From contig NZ_QXML01000001.1 of the NCBI RefSeq assembly GCF_003583985.1, positions 248,001 through 312,000 on the forward strand: a stretch of 64,000 nt of DNA, read 5' to 3'. The stretch comes from Algoriphagus lacus (lineage in GTDB: Bacteria > Bacteroidota > Bacteroidia > Cytophagales > Cyclobacteriaceae). A program made the position numbers and the translations under genes. This document shows positions 1 through 10,600 of this stretch, one piece after another. Numbering within the stretch: the first letter of the stretch is position 1; every line of letters starts with the position of its first letter. The notes below the pieces were generated by a model. It was not told the origin of the DNA and did not search any database. It was given only the letters and a program-made list of their open reading frames with translations.

Positions 1-34
1 GATCACCCAAGATCAGGCGTAAGGTTTTGGGCAT

Positions 35-63
35 AAAAAAAGGACTTTAATTGCTTAAAGCCC
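35..63 (-). terminator. Intrinsic terminator after the first PorP/SprF gene
   Basis: Read on the minus strand this is a 9-base stem, GGGCTTTAA paired with TTAAAGTCC (one G-U pair), with a GCAA loop, followed by seven T. It lies 28 bases past the stop of the PorP/SprF gene and closes the two-gene operon that starts near 3.2 kb. Bases 1-34 show nothing I can assign. Confidence 0.85.
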
Positions 64-90
64 TTTTCCAAACCCATTGTTTATAAAAAA

Positions 91-1131
91 TCAATACTTG
101 AAGCATGGCATAGAGGATTTTCTACCAGCCCCTTTGGCAGAACCTGCAAGGAAACTGTATCGAATGGAAATTTCATTTGCCCCTCCGGTATTTCCATTTC
201 CCAGTGAGGAAATTGTAAAATCATGGCTGTATCCTACATCAAGACCATTTCCGAGAGATATTCCGACCAATGCAATCACTGACTCATGATTGGACTGAGT
301 AACCTCAGAAACAGGAATTCCTCGATACCAAACACCCAAAACCAAAGGCTGAATATTAACCTGGGCCCCTAAATCCAACTGAGAGAAAGGCTCCTGATTT
401 TTGAAGTTGAAAGCCAAAGTAATATCGCGCGTACCTGAACGCTGGTTCATGAAATTTCGCGCCGCTCCTCCTGAAAGATCAATTCGATAACCTCCATGGG
501 CTGAAAGTTTCATTGGCAATTGGCTGTTCTGTCCATCAAGAAATGAAATATTTGGCTGCGTAATGTGATGCGCAGAGAATCCGAACCAGGCATTTTCATT
601 GGTCCAGAGCATGCCCAAACTGTAATCAACAAACTGATGGTTGAAATCTGCTCCAAGATTTTCACCGGAGAAGTCGCCAATTGCTCCAGTTTGGTCGTCG
701 ATTTGACTGCCAAAAACCAAATTTCCAAAGTATGCATCACGATCCATGTAGCTTACTTGACCGCCCACTCTAAGGAATGACCTAAAACCCAATCTTGCAC
801 GGTAAGAGTAAGTAGCGCCGATTTCTGTCACGCTGAGGTTAGCCATGCTTTGCTCTGAGCGATTGAAGATAACACCGATTCCACTGTTGACATTGAACAG
901 GTAATGGTCAAAGTGAGCAGAATAGGAAGTAAATGACTGGTCAAGTCCCGGCCATTGGTTTCGATAATTAACTCCTATCCGAGTCATCTCTGATGCCCCA
1001 GCCATGGCTGGATTTAGGTATAAAGGATTGGAGTAAAACTGGGAGTATTGAACGTCCTGAGCCATAAGGCTGGAGGAAATACAAGTCCAAGAAATTAGCG
1101 TAAGGGTGAGCAGTGTAAAAGTGTTTCTCAT
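91..1131 (-). CDS. PorP/SprF family type IX secretion outer-membrane protein (copy 1)
   Basis: A 346-residue protein with a signal peptide ending near residue 24 (SLMA before QDVQYSQF). The start of the mature chain (QDVQYSQFYxxPLYLNPAxxG, then NYRNQWPG) is the PorP/SprF family signature; the rest is alternating beta-strand sequence, as expected of an outer-membrane barrel. SprF in Flavobacterium is needed for secretion of the SprB adhesin, and family members are usually encoded beside the T9SS cargo they serve. That arrangement is seen here: the gene starts 3 bases after the stop of a SprB-repeat protein carrying a gliding-type sorting domain, and a terminator follows. It closely resembles the second copy at 3.6-4.6 kb, so a duplication is likely. 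The family assignment is firm; pairing with the upstream cargo is inferred from position. Confidence 0.93.
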   Translation of the reverse strand: MRNTFTLLTLTLISWTCISSSLMAQDVQYSQFYSNPLYLNPAMAGASEMTRIGVNYRNQWPGLDQSFTSYSAHFDHYLFNVNSGIGVIFNRSEQSMANLSVTEIGATYSYRARLGFRSFLRVGGQVSYMDRDAYFGNLVFGSQIDDQTGAIGDFSGENLGADFNHQFVDYSLGMLWTNENAWFGFSAHHITQPNISFLDGQNSQLPMKLSAHGGYRIDLSGGAARNFMNQRSGTRDITLAFNFKNQEPFSQLDLGAQVNIQPLVLGVWYRGIPVSEVTQSNHESVIALVGISLGNGLDVGYSHDFTISSLGNGNTGGANEISIRYSFLAGSAKGAGRKSSMPCFKY

Positions 1132-1134
1132 AAC

Positions 1135-3201
1135 CTATCTGATTAGGGTGATTCCACCAGTACGGTTGACTATTTGTCCTTCCATGGTGGTGTAAGAAAT
1201 TTTGTAAAGGAAGTTACCGGCTGGTACCAGCTGACCTCGGTAAGTGCCATCCCAGCCTTTGCTTTCCAGACTGGTGGTGGTGTAGAGTTTTTCTCCCCAG
1301 GTGTTAAAAACTTCCATGTGGAAGGAGGAGATTGCTCTTAGTTTAGGGATAAACGTATCATTGAGGCCATCTCCATTGGGTGAAAATGCATTCGGGATGA
1401 CCACCAATTCTGTTGGGGTATTAACTTGTACTGTGTTTTTTTCGACCGTGGAGCAGCCATACAAATCGAATCCGGTGAGTTTCACCTCATAGACTCCTGA
1501 TTTTCCAAAAACATGCACTGGATCTTTTTCGGTTGATTTATTACCGTCCCCAAATTCCCATTCCCATGCGATGAATTCCGGGGAGATTTCACTTTCGAAA
1601 AGGATTTCTTCCTCAACCATCACTTCCGGTTCGCTAGTAATGCTCAATTTTCGGTATTGGAAATCGAGTCTGGAACCTTGTGTATTTTGATTTGGAAAAT
1701 CAACTTTGGCTTCAGTTTCAACTGAACATCCCAAGGCATCTTTTACAGTGACTTTAAGTGTCCCGGAGTTAGTGAAATTAATTTCCCGGGTATTGGTGGA
1801 ACCTGTGTTCCAAGTGATGGTGTAGGGCTCTTTGCCACCCTGAATTGAAACCCAGGCTACACCAGTAACTTTTCCTACTGCACAATCCACATCAAGTGCA
1901 GTTTCTATTCTTGCCTGGATTTTAGTCGTTTCCTCGACAGTTACTGTTTTGGAGGCTGAGCAACCACTTTCGTCAGTTGCAGTTAGGATGTATGTTCCTG
2001 CCTTAAGATCTTTTCTTTGAAGAAGACCCTTAACCCCATCAGACCAAGTGATTTGGTAGTTTCCTTTAGCTCCTGAGATTCCAAGAGAAATTCCACCATC
2101 AGCCTCACCTGAACAAGAGACTGGTCGGGTTTCCAAAACCTGAAGCGTCAAGTTTGACTGGTTCTGGAGTGAAAACTGCTGTTCGCTGATACAACCGGAA
2201 GCGTCAGTTACCTTTACGGTATAATTTCCAGCGGGGAGTCCTGATAATTTAGAGGATGTTTGTCCATTGCTCCAGAGGTAAGTAAATGGCGCTTTTCCAC
2301 CCTTGGCGATTACTTCGATTTCTCCGTTGGTAGAACCCTGGCAAGTAGGCTGGGAAACTTTTGAGTCAAGTTGAACTGCTCCTGGAGCGGCAAGAATATA
2401 GGAAGCTTGGTAGGTGCAGCCTTTGGTGTCGGTAACAAGTACCTGATAAGTACCTGCGTTAACTCCTGCCAAATCCTTTGATGTAGAGCCATTACTCCAT
2501 TTAAAGGTATAAGGAGCTTGACCTCCGGATACGTTCAATAGGATTCTTCCTGAATTTGGAGATCCACAAGAAGGATTTTCAAGTGATTCATTCAGATTGA
2601 TTCCTCCAACACCGGATTTGATTTCAAAGGAAACAGTAACATCACAATTGAATTTGTCAGCAACAATTACAGTGTAGGTTCCGGGAGTAAGGTTATTTGC
2701 CTCCCAAACATCCTTAAGTCCGTTACTCCAATTGATTCGGTAGGGCTCACGGCTGGAATGGGCAGTTTTAATGGTTATTTTGGCATATCCATCCGCTCCG
2801 CATGAAGCATCTCTTTTTTCAAGAGGATTGAGAATTAAAGGATAAGGAGGCTGAATGATAATTCTTTCAGTATGTTCCGCACCAACTGCATCTGTGATTT
2901 TTACCGTATAAGTACCTGCATAAAGATTGGTTCTATTTTGGGTGGTCTCATTGGTATTCCATCGGAATTTATAAGGAGGAACTCCCCCTGTAACATCCAA
3001 AATGATACTTCCTTTTTCAGTGGAGGAACAAAGGGCAAGTTTGCCGCCAACAGTAACAGCAATTGCATCAATACTATAAACCCGGTCATTTGCTCGGGTT
3101 GGCAAATTAAAGGCAAATTGAGCGAGGGCAGAAAAATTAATTGCCATGCTGAAGCTCAGCAGGAGAATCAATAAAGCCGAATTTTTCTTTACCTCTTTCA
3201 T
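1135..3201 (-). CDS. Secreted SprB-repeat/PKD protein with gliding-motility C-terminal (T9SS type B) sorting domain
   Basis: A 688-residue secreted protein. A signal peptide ends near residue 28 (FSALAQ). Six SprB-type repeats of about 75-80 residues follow between residues 50 and 515, each built as C-x-G..G.I.L.V.GG..PY.(Y/F).WSNG.......L.AG.Y.V.V.D..GC. A PKD domain covers roughly residues 525-592 (WEWEFGDG). From about residue 597 comes the gliding-motility-associated C-terminal domain (VIPNAFSPNGDG, FNTWGEKLY, GWDGTYRG, ending LIR), known as a type B sorting signal for the T9SS. The protein is therefore expected to be exported and attached to or released from the cell surface, probably as an adhesin-like fibre. 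It is the first gene of a two-gene unit with the PorP/SprF gene 3 bases downstream. Its ligand cannot be read from sequence. Confidence 0.93.
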   Translation of the reverse strand: MKEVKKNSALLILLLSFSMAINFSALAQFAFNLPTRANDRVYSIDAIAVTVGGKLALCSSTEKGSIILDVTGGVPPYKFRWNTNETTQNRTNLYAGTYTVKITDAVGAEHTERIIIQPPYPLILNPLEKRDASCGADGYAKITIKTAHSSREPYRINWSNGLKDVWEANNLTPGTYTVIVADKFNCDVTVSFEIKSGVGGINLNESLENPSCGSPNSGRILLNVSGGQAPYTFKWSNGSTSKDLAGVNAGTYQVLVTDTKGCTYQASYILAAPGAVQLDSKVSQPTCQGSTNGEIEVIAKGGKAPFTYLWSNGQTSSKLSGLPAGNYTVKVTDASGCISEQQFSLQNQSNLTLQVLETRPVSCSGEADGGISLGISGAKGNYQITWSDGVKGLLQRKDLKAGTYILTATDESGCSASKTVTVEETTKIQARIETALDVDCAVGKVTGVAWVSIQGGKEPYTITWNTGSTNTREINFTNSGTLKVTVKDALGCSVETEAKVDFPNQNTQGSRLDFQYRKLSITSEPEVMVEEEILFESEISPEFIAWEWEFGDGNKSTEKDPVHVFGKSGVYEVKLTGFDLYGCSTVEKNTVQVNTPTELVVIPNAFSPNGDGLNDTFIPKLRAISSFHMEVFNTWGEKLYTTTSLESKGWDGTYRGQLVPAGNFLYKISYTTMEGQIVNRTGGITLIR

Positions 3202-3575
3202 TTTTGCATTTTGTCACACACCTGAACTCTTTCAGCCTTAGATTTTTGCCTTACAAGAGTCTTTTTGTGTATTTCATTTTTAAGAATATTATTTTTTGTA
3301 AGTCACATACAGCAAAATGATATTCTTTAAAAATGTTGATTTCAAGAAAATAGAGGGTAAAAATTCTAATTTCCAAGAGTCAGGCAATTCCCTGTAAACG
3401 AAATGACAACCTTGAAAAAATCTAATTTTTCTTCAAAATGTATCATAATTAAAAAAACTGTTGAGGTGATACTTTTTTAAGGATGTGAAATGAAAAAAGG
3501 CCTGCTAAACAGGCCTTGAAAAAACTTTAAAATTTTTTGTGTTTTTTTTCGTTGAGACGAAATTTGATCTTAAAA
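3202..3575. other. 374-base A+T-rich gap between the two T9SS modules
   Basis: This gap separates the second module (left end 3576) from the start of the first module (3201). It holds the terminator at 3493-3517 and otherwise very A+T-rich DNA. The minus-strand promoter of the 688-residue gene must lie here or be absent, but I do not see a clean TTTG/TAnnTTTG pair. No coding sequence is apparent. Confidence 0.6.
3493..3517 (-). terminator. Intrinsic terminator after the second PorP/SprF gene
   Basis: On the minus strand an 8-base perfect stem AAGGCCTG/CAGGCCTT with a 5-base loop runs into a T tract. It lies about 60 bases past the stop of the PorP/SprF gene at 3576 and ends the 10.8-3.6 kb operon. 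Confidence 0.9.
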
Positions 3576-4610
3576 TCAGTACCTAAAACATGGAATTACT
3601 CTGGATCGTTGGTTTCTAGAGCGAGGGTCTCCCCATAAAAATGTGTATCTAATTGAAATTTCATGAGCTCCACCACTGTTTCTTATTCCCAATTTTGAAG
3701 TTGTTACGTCGTAGGAATAGCCAATATCAAGTCCATTTTCAAGGGCAATTCCAACTACACCAATGAACGCTTCATTATTTGGAAGACTGTTTTTGGTGGG
3801 AAGTCCCCGATACCAAAGCCCCAATACCAGTGGTTGTAAAAATACCTGAGCTCCAATATCAAGTTGGCTGAATGGATCCTGCTGTTTATAGTTAAATGCA
3901 AATGAAACAGAACGCTCTTGGTAATCATGGGTAAAATAATCCCTTCCTCCCGGAGTCAGATTAATCTTATATCCTCCTTGTAGGGAAATTTTCATGGGCA
4001 GAACACTGGTCTGATCTTCCACAAAAGAAACATTTGGTTCAGTTAGGTGGTGGGCTGAAGCTCCAAACCAAAATTTGTCATTGTAAAACATTCCTCCTAC
4101 GGCATAATCCACGAAAGAATGGCGACTATCCAAAGGAACTCCATTAAGTTCGTCTGTAATTCCTCCGACGGACCCATTTACAATATCAATCATAGAACCA
4201 AAAACTAGATCGGAAAAAAATGCATCTCGTTGCATATAACTGACCTGACCTCCCACTCTAAAAAAGAAATTCTCACTGAGCCTTAAGCGATAAGAATAAC
4301 TCAGTCCGATTTCGTTGGTCGAGAGATTGGCCATACTTTCTTGATTACCATTGAAGATCAGACCAATTCCGCTGTTGTAGTCAAAAATATAATGATCAAT
4401 ATAGGCAGAATACGAATTGAAGCTGTGATCTAGTCCGGGCCACTGGTTTCGATAATTCACCCCAACTCGGGTCAGTTCAGATGCTCCAGTAAGTGCAGGA
4501 TTTAAGTAAAGAGGTGCTGCGTAAAACTGGGAATATTGGACATCCTGGGCTTTTGCAAATGCCAAACCCAAGAATAGGCAAACCCAAATTATGTACAGCT
4601 TTTTTGCCAT
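3576..4610 (-). CDS. PorP/SprF family type IX secretion outer-membrane protein (copy 2)
   Basis: A 344-residue paralogue of the 91-1131 gene. A signal peptide ends near residue 21 (AFAKA before QDVQYSQFYAAPLYLNPALTG). NYRNQWPGLDHSF, the SYSAYIDHYIFDYNSGIG stretch and the VGGQVSYMQRDAFF stretch match copy 1 almost position for position, and the chain ends in a barrel-type strand (ISIRYTFLWGD) plus a short tail ending RVIPCFRY, comparable with SSMPCFKY of copy 1. The role is expected to be the same: outer-membrane partner for a T9SS cargo. The start codon directly follows the stop codon of the 2061-residue cargo gene, so translation is probably coupled, and a strong terminator follows. Family is certain; partner specificity is inferred from adjacency. 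Confidence 0.93.
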   Translation of the reverse strand: MAKKLYIIWVCLFLGLAFAKAQDVQYSQFYAAPLYLNPALTGASELTRVGVNYRNQWPGLDHSFNSYSAYIDHYIFDYNSGIGLIFNGNQESMANLSTNEIGLSYSYRLRLSENFFFRVGGQVSYMQRDAFFSDLVFGSMIDIVNGSVGGITDELNGVPLDSRHSFVDYAVGGMFYNDKFWFGASAHHLTEPNVSFVEDQTSVLPMKISLQGGYKINLTPGGRDYFTHDYQERSVSFAFNYKQQDPFSQLDIGAQVFLQPLVLGLWYRGLPTKNSLPNNEAFIGVVGIALENGLDIGYSYDVTTSKLGIRNSGGAHEISIRYTFLWGDPRSRNQRSRVIPCFRY

Positions 4611-7600
4611 TTATCTGATTAGAATAAATACCCCTGATTTTTCAATTTTTTCTCCAGATCGAGTTTGGAAAACAGCTCTGTAAACATAATTCCCATTTGG
4701 AGCATTTTTCCCGTTTAGAGTCCCATCCCACCCTTGGGTTTCCAGACTTTTTGATTCAAAAATCAATTCTCCCCAAGTGTTAAAGATGTAAACCTCCATT
4801 GAAGCAATACCCCTGAATTGAGGTTTGAAATATTGATTCTTTTGTCCATTAGGCGTAAAAGCATTCGGGATGATAATGACATAATCGTCCAAAACAGTAA
4901 TTAACTTTTCTGTGACGGCAATACACCCAATTTCATCTATGGTGGTCAGCGTTACGGTATAGGTTCCTTTCTTTGTATAAATATGAGTTGGGTTTTCTTC
5001 AGAACTACTAGTTCCGTCGCCAAAATTCCAATTCCAAATAATTACTTTTCCAATGGAATTATCCAAGAAGTTTACTTTCTCCAAAATCTGTGCCTCAGAA
5101 TTTGGAATGAAATTGCCCCCACCAAGATCCGCCTCATAATTGAAGTCTGGAAGAAGTTCTTCTTCTGCGATTAAGACTTGAATTCTCTGGTTGGGAGACC
5201 AACAATTTGATCCCTTAATTGCATTTTGCACTTGATAACTTCCACTTTGATTAACTGCCCCGATTTCATCAATCCGCATGAGGCTTCCAGCTGGACTTAG
5301 AATCTGATAGTCGTAGATATTAGGATCAAACCCCTCAATAAACTTCGTCAAATCCACAGTACCCTGAGGATCGCACACGATAGAAGGATTGGACACTCTA
5401 AGGTTTGGAATATCATAAACGAGTACCTCAACTGGTAGTAATGGAGGTTCACAAACTCCGGTTCCGGATATTTTCAAGTAATAAACGTAAGGATTTTGAC
5501 GCCCCTGAAGTCCAGAAATTGAGAGTGTACCATCAGCTGCAATCTGGTAAGTAACTCCATTACTAGTACCAGGCAGAATTTGTCCCGATCCATTCGAATT
5601 TAGATACCAGGTAAATATTGGAGTTATCCCAGTTTGAGTGGTAGTAGGCCTCAGGGTTGCTGTTTCACCTTCGCAAATGACATCATCGTTTGAGTCAATT
5701 GGTGTTGGAATATTCTCAACTTGAATATCACTAGGGAGGGTCACAGAACACCCCCCGGTATCTGTTATTGTAAAACTGTAGTTACCGGACGGAAGGTTAA
5801 CCAAACTGAATATTCCTGCTGGTACAATATCCGTTTTATAGAGCTGCCCATTTCGTTTTGTCTCTACTTTGTAGGTGGAGTTAAATCCACCGGTGATTTC
5901 GAAACTGATATTTCCATCTGAGGCATTACATGTTGCATCTTGTTTTGAAGGCATATTAACCTCCAAAGGAGCTACTGGACCCTTCACAATCAGATTTGGG
6001 AGTTGGACTAGGCAGCCTGCCCCGCTTTTTACGTATCCGGTGTAAATTCCAGGATTAACCACAAACGTATTGGAAGATTGGAATGTAATTCCGTCCAAAG
6101 AATAAGCAAAGGTGCCGTCTCCTGCACTTCCGGTAAATGTTATTGTGCCTTTTTCACCAAAGCAGACCTCATCCTTAATAGTTGCCGCCAAACCCGGAAG
6201 CCTATTTACAGTTACTTTTGGAGCTGCAGTAAAGCCTGGACAGGAATTGCCTCCAGATATTCTCACATAATAAGTAACTGGTGAATTGGTGGATTTCAAT
6301 CCTGAAACTGATAGTGTTCCATCTGATGCAATCTGGAAAATATGGCCATTGGCATCCGGGTTCGGGCTGGAAACCACTGGTAAAGTGAGAGCGCTATTTT
6401 TAAACCATTCAAAAACAGCACCTGTTGGAATAGGATTAGGTATTGGCTTGAGAATGGCAGTTTCTCCTTCGCAAATCTCTGCATCATCCACCAAAATCTG
6501 AGTAGGACCATAGACCATCGTAATGGTATTGGAATTAACAGCACACCCTTCAGCATCTGTAATTCTCACATAATATTGTCCCGGAGATAGATTATTGATT
6601 TCATAAGTTGGCCCTTGGATTGTTTGAGTGTTAACAGAAGTGCCGTTTTTAAATAAAGTGACTGAATAAGGCGACCATCCCCCGCTAACCTGGGCTCTTA
6701 TGACTCCTACATTAGCTCCGCAACTTGGATCAACTTTGCTTAATGGCGCCACTGCCAATGCTGCTATTGGTTGTTTCACCTCCACTTCAAAACTGGTCAA
6801 ACAGAAACCTTCGTTGGAAACAGTGAGTGAATATTTTTTGGCTGCAAAAGTCCTAGCTTCAAGTTGAGCTTCTGTGATCGGAGCACCTCCATCCACTGAA
6901 TACAGATACTTGGCATCTCCTCCTGACTGAACGACAATTCTGCCATCATTTCCTCCAAAGCAAGTAACGGGCTCGGGAGAAAATACCGGATTTGGAACAA
7001 CTCTTACCAATGCATCCCCTTTTACAATGGCTTTTGTACATACCACATTTAAGTAAAATGAGTAAGGAACATTCTTTCCTGACAGACCGGTAATGGTAAG
7101 GTTTGAAGTTAAAGGATCTATTGAGTAACTGATGGTAGGATCGGAAGAATCTGGGCCGTTTGTTATTAATTGGGTTTTTCCTGGATCTTTATACCACTCC
7201 AAATCCGTTGGAGCGGATCCTGATATTGTATTGACAGGTTTGAGTATTACGCTTTCACCGGCACATATTTCCACTGGCGCAATCACATAGATAGGATCCG
7301 GCATTTCATCTACCTTGAAATCAAACGAAGCGATGCAGCCTTTTTGATCTTTTACTATCAAATAATAGGTGTCAGTCAATAAGCCCACAGCCTCAGTCAA
7401 TCCTCCTGGAACAATTGGACCTGTTAAAGAACCCTTTCTCCATTCTGCTGTGTAATTTCCCCATCCACCGGTTACAACCACATTTTCAATACTTCCATTA
7501 GGTAAGTCACAGGAACTTCTTATGATATTGGGTTTATTGACGCTAATTGCTGCCGAAGGTCCATTAACAGTTGCTGTGGTTTGGAAAGTACAACCGTTAT

Positions 7601-10600
7601 TTCCTGTACTTCGGATATTTACGGTATAAGTCCCAGGCCCGACACCCGTGAATACCTTATTGGATACAAAAGGCCCATTGTTCAAACTGTATTCGAATTT
7701 GCCATCGGCTCCGGAAGCATTTACAGTAATGGTTCCATCTTTAGCGCCAAAACAAATTTCGTCAGTTACGACCGAGGTTGCAGTAATGGGATCATATACT
7801 TTGACACTTGCAACAAAAGGCGGATTTGGGCAATAACCTGGCCCTTTGGCAACCAAATAGTATTTATAGTCGCCAACCTGAAGACCTCCAACTGTCAGTT
7901 CCTGATTAGTAGAATTAATGGTAAACACATGACCATTAGCGTCAGGCGTTGGGCTGGACAAAATTTCTTGAGTGGCGCCGGCATCCTTATACCATTTCAG
8001 TTCTGCTGACCCGGTCGTAGTAACTGCAGGAGTGATTTTTGCAACATCCCCAAAACACAATTCCTCCACCATTGGAGCAACTGTAATTGGTATTCCCACG
8101 TCGTTAATCAAAGTTCTGGTTAGAACTTTGGTACAGGAATTCGCATCCTTAATGCGGATTTCATAATTGCCAGGGCTGAGATTCTGATAGACTTTAGGTG
8201 ATGTGGGAGAGTTGGTAGTTTCCACTAAAACACCATTTTTAAGAAACTCTAAAGTATATGCAGGGGTCCCCCCGGAAAAACTTACCTCTAAAAGTCCGTT
8301 GGACTCACCGCAGGCAGGTTGAATCACTTTTGGAAGATCAAATAACAATGCAGGAGCTCCTTTTACCTCCGCAGAGATTGTTCCAATACAATTTGTTCCT
8401 GCGGTTACTTCAACGGTATAATTGCCTGGATTCAATCCATTAAATGTATTTGAATTTTGAAATGGCCCTCCGTTAAGGCTGAAAGTATACGTGCCAAATC
8501 CTCCGCTGGCATTGACAACTATTTGTCCAGCTCCAACCCTACACAAATCGTCCAAAACATTGGCTGAAAGGGCAAGTGGAGGAAGGACCAAAACCTGAAC
8601 TCGCTTAAGTTGACCTGCAGGAGTGGCACAAAGGTTTTGAGTAGGATCAGCTGCTACTTCAACAAAATATTCAAGTGGGGTAGCGCTTTGGGTTAAACCA
8701 GTAATTGTCAAAATACCCGGACCTGTAATTTGATATTTTACGGCTCCTTCTGTTAGACCATTAGTTATTGGCTTTGTCTTTTGGTTATCCTTCCACCAAA
8801 TAAATTTTGGGTTAGCGGCATCAGTAGGATCCTCCAGCTGAGGATTGAAAATAACAGGAGTACCCTCACAAATTTGTTGATCATCTAGAACGACTTCTAC
8901 TGGAGTTCCTCGGACATCTTTTACCTCAAATTCAAAGGTGTCGTCACAAGCACTGTTTGTAGCCGGGTTATTTACTGTAAGATAGTATTTCCCAAGGTTG
9001 ATGCCGTTTACGCCTATGGTTGCCTGGATGTATGAACCCACCATAGTTTCTGATTTGGTATAGCTGGAGGCAGGCAGGATGTTGCCATTTTGGTCCTTCC
9101 AAGTGAAGCTGTATCCCGGAATAAGGTCTTTGAGAACAACGTTTGTTATGTTTCCGTCATTTTGACCATTACAAGTAGGACCTATGATTGCCCCGGTACT
9201 ATCAATTTTTGGAAATGGATTTACTGTTACTGTTACAGTTCTAGGCTCAGAAGTCAAGCCATAATTGTCGATTACATTGTAGTAAATAGTGTGGGTTCCA
9301 AAAAATCCAGGTTCCGGAGTGAATTTGATTTTAGCTTCATTCCGTTCATTTATGAAGTTTCCATCAGTTAAGTCTTCCAAAATTGACTCAAATGTTCCAA
9401 CTCCCGGAACAACGATTTTTTTGTTTTCCGGCTTACATTTTTCCACGCAAACTCCTGAAAGTCCGCAATTTCCAATAAATGGATCCCCGTTTGGATTAGG
9501 CGTATTGTTAGGTGGGCCAGGATTTGTAGGAAAAAGTTGCAAACATCGAATAAACTGGTTTTGTGCAGGAAGACTAACATCAAAGTCAAATGTCAGATCT
9601 TCATCAAAACAAACTTTCTCATTAAGATTGGGTGGGTTTGGAGCCAGCAAAGGGTCGATGCTGGAAACCTCCACTGTTACGTTTCGGATTTCGTGAAAAC
9701 TTGTCCTATCCCCTGTTGAAGCTGCAAATCCAACTTTCAGGTTTTGTGGTGCTGTATATGGATAAGGTACATTGGAGAATATTGGAACCACTTGTGGGCC
9801 TGAAGGAGTAGTAATCAACATACTCATGGAAATGGTATATTTTCCAGCTCCATTAGGCCTTAAATCAATAAATACCTTCCGATACCCATTTATTGCACAA
9901 TTTGTAATTCTGGAAGGTGCTCCAACGGTAAATCTCTGAGCCGGTGACAAAAAATACTTAGCAGGTAATCCTGTATATGGAGCGCCATCTGCGGGATCAT
10001 TAAATAAAATCTTGCCATCGATAAAAGGATAGCTATTATAAATAGGTGTACTTGGGAACAATGCCGGGAAACCAACAAAATTTCCAGTCATGCCATTATC
10101 TCTGACTACATCAGCTGGATCAACAGGGCCGCGAATTGCAATATTGTTTGGGTATCTCGGAAAAAACGCTGGCGAGAGACCAGAGCCATACTCAAAAGGA
10201 TTGGCAAAACCGCCGTATCTACCTTCGTATTGGTTACCCCAGTTTCCTCTTGCATCAAGGCCTATACCCATATAAGCCCCTTTCAGTCCGTATCCACCAC
10301 CGAAATTTCCACCACTGTATCGAAGGGGGGAATATCCCAAAGATCCTCCAAGTCCACCAATTTGAAATTCGTTTGGATTTACAGGAGCAACGTTGTCGTT
10401 AGCTACAATTGATCCATCGAAGAGGAAAAAGCTAAACCCATCACCTGGTTCATTTGGTGAAATAGGGCCATAAGCAAAATATTCGAAAGAGGTCTTAATT
10501 CCATAGGCCGAAGAAAATGGAAGATCCACGAAAACCCATCCCCGTTGGTTAATATCGTTGGTAGTTAATCGAAGGACACCATTCCCATTTGGGTCCACTC

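Noticed and set aside
1135..3201. Regularly spaced repeats as a CRISPR array or tandem DNA repeat
   Set aside because: The periodicity is at the protein level (SprB units of 75-80 residues); the DNA copies diverge and there are no short identical repeats with spacers.
3546..3562. Second terminator just after the PorP stop (TTTCG/CGAAA hairpin)
   Set aside because: On the minus strand it is followed by A rather than T, and the stem is only 5 bases; the real terminator is at 3493-3517.
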